Assembly: GCA_017467745.1 (NCBI GenBank)
Contig: JAFUKV010000081.1
Span: 1-5,451, forward strand
Direction of reading: 5' to 3'
Length of the DNA: 5,451 nt
From: Bacteroidaceae bacterium
GTDB lineage: Bacteria; Bacteroidota; Bacteroidia; Bacteroidales; CHK158-818
Part shown: piece after piece, positions 5,371 through 5,451 of the stretch
Numbering within the stretch: position 1 is the first letter of the stretch
How the letters are laid out: every line of letters begins with the position of its first letter
Made by a program: the position numbers and the translations under genes
Notes under the pieces: model-generated
Seen by the model: the letters and a program-made list of their open reading frames with translations, nothing else
Told to the model about the DNA's origin: nothing
Database searches by the model: none

Positions 5371-5451
5371 GTATAAATTTCATTGGAAGATTCTTCTTCT
5401 GCCGGTTTCATATTGTGATATACGTTTTGAACGTCTTCATCTTCCTCCAAA
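5346..5451 (-). CDS. YebC/TACO1-family protein, C-terminal 34 residues; rest outside window
   Basis: Reading leftwards from 5450, the last 34 codons give LEEDEDVQNVYHNMKPAEEE and a short polar tail ending TSR before a TAG at 5346–5348. The LEExxDVQNVYHNM segment is the characteristic C-terminal end of YebC/TACO1 proteins. These were annotated as transcriptional regulators (PmpR), and more recent work ties family members to translation of proline-rich stretches. Only the end is visible, so which paralogue this is cannot be said, and no gene symbol is assigned. The protein extends about ten acidic and ten further residues beyond the usual VYHN end, which is unremarkable. The gene is convergent with the phospholipid operon and shares its terminator. 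Confidence 0.82.
   Translation of the reverse strand, partial: LEEDEDVQNVYHNMKPAEEESSNEIYTKIQATSR

Overview
The window looks like ordinary chromosome from a member of the Bacteroidales (phylum Bacteroidota), probably a gut commensal. The evidence is: a β-galactosidase of the type found in polysaccharide-utilisation loci, carrying a discoidin (F5/8 type C) domain; a psd–pssA pair followed by a DUF4834-type membrane protein; a good match to the Bacteroidetes -7 promoter box (TAnnTTTG) ahead of psd; AT-rich intergenic DNA; and no strong Shine-Dalgarno sites. I cannot name the genus.

Left part (1–1496, + strand): the window opens inside a large glycoside hydrolase family 2 gene, of which only the last 280 codons are present. 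A strong intrinsic terminator closes it (13-bp perfect stem plus a U-tract). Only 14 nt after the terminator's T-run a sugar O-acetyltransferase of the maltose/galactoside acetyltransferase family begins.

Middle part (1537–3503, - strand): three genes run leftwards. In transcription order they are an RluA-family pseudouridine synthase, a small putative lipoprotein close behind it (possibly the same transcript), and a 126-residue protein of unknown family that converges on the acetyltransferase gene.

Right part (3664–5322, + strand): a 160-bp divergent intergenic region carries a credible promoter for a compact operon. It encodes phosphatidylserine decarboxylase (Psd), CDP-diacylglycerol–serine O-phosphatidyltransferase (PssA) and a small DUF4834-like membrane protein. 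PssA makes phosphatidylserine from CDP-diacylglycerol and serine, and Psd decarboxylates it to phosphatidylethanolamine, so the first two genes encode the last two steps of PE synthesis. The operon ends at a bidirectional terminator shared with a convergent gene whose last 34 codons match the C-terminus of YebC/TACO1-family proteins.

I see no CRISPR array, mobile element, tRNA, rRNA or defence system. The least explained items are the two small minus-strand proteins at 1537–1917 and 2050–2517. The most curious layout details are two terminators packed tightly against, or overlapping, the neighbouring gene. I do not see a convincing undescribed system here.
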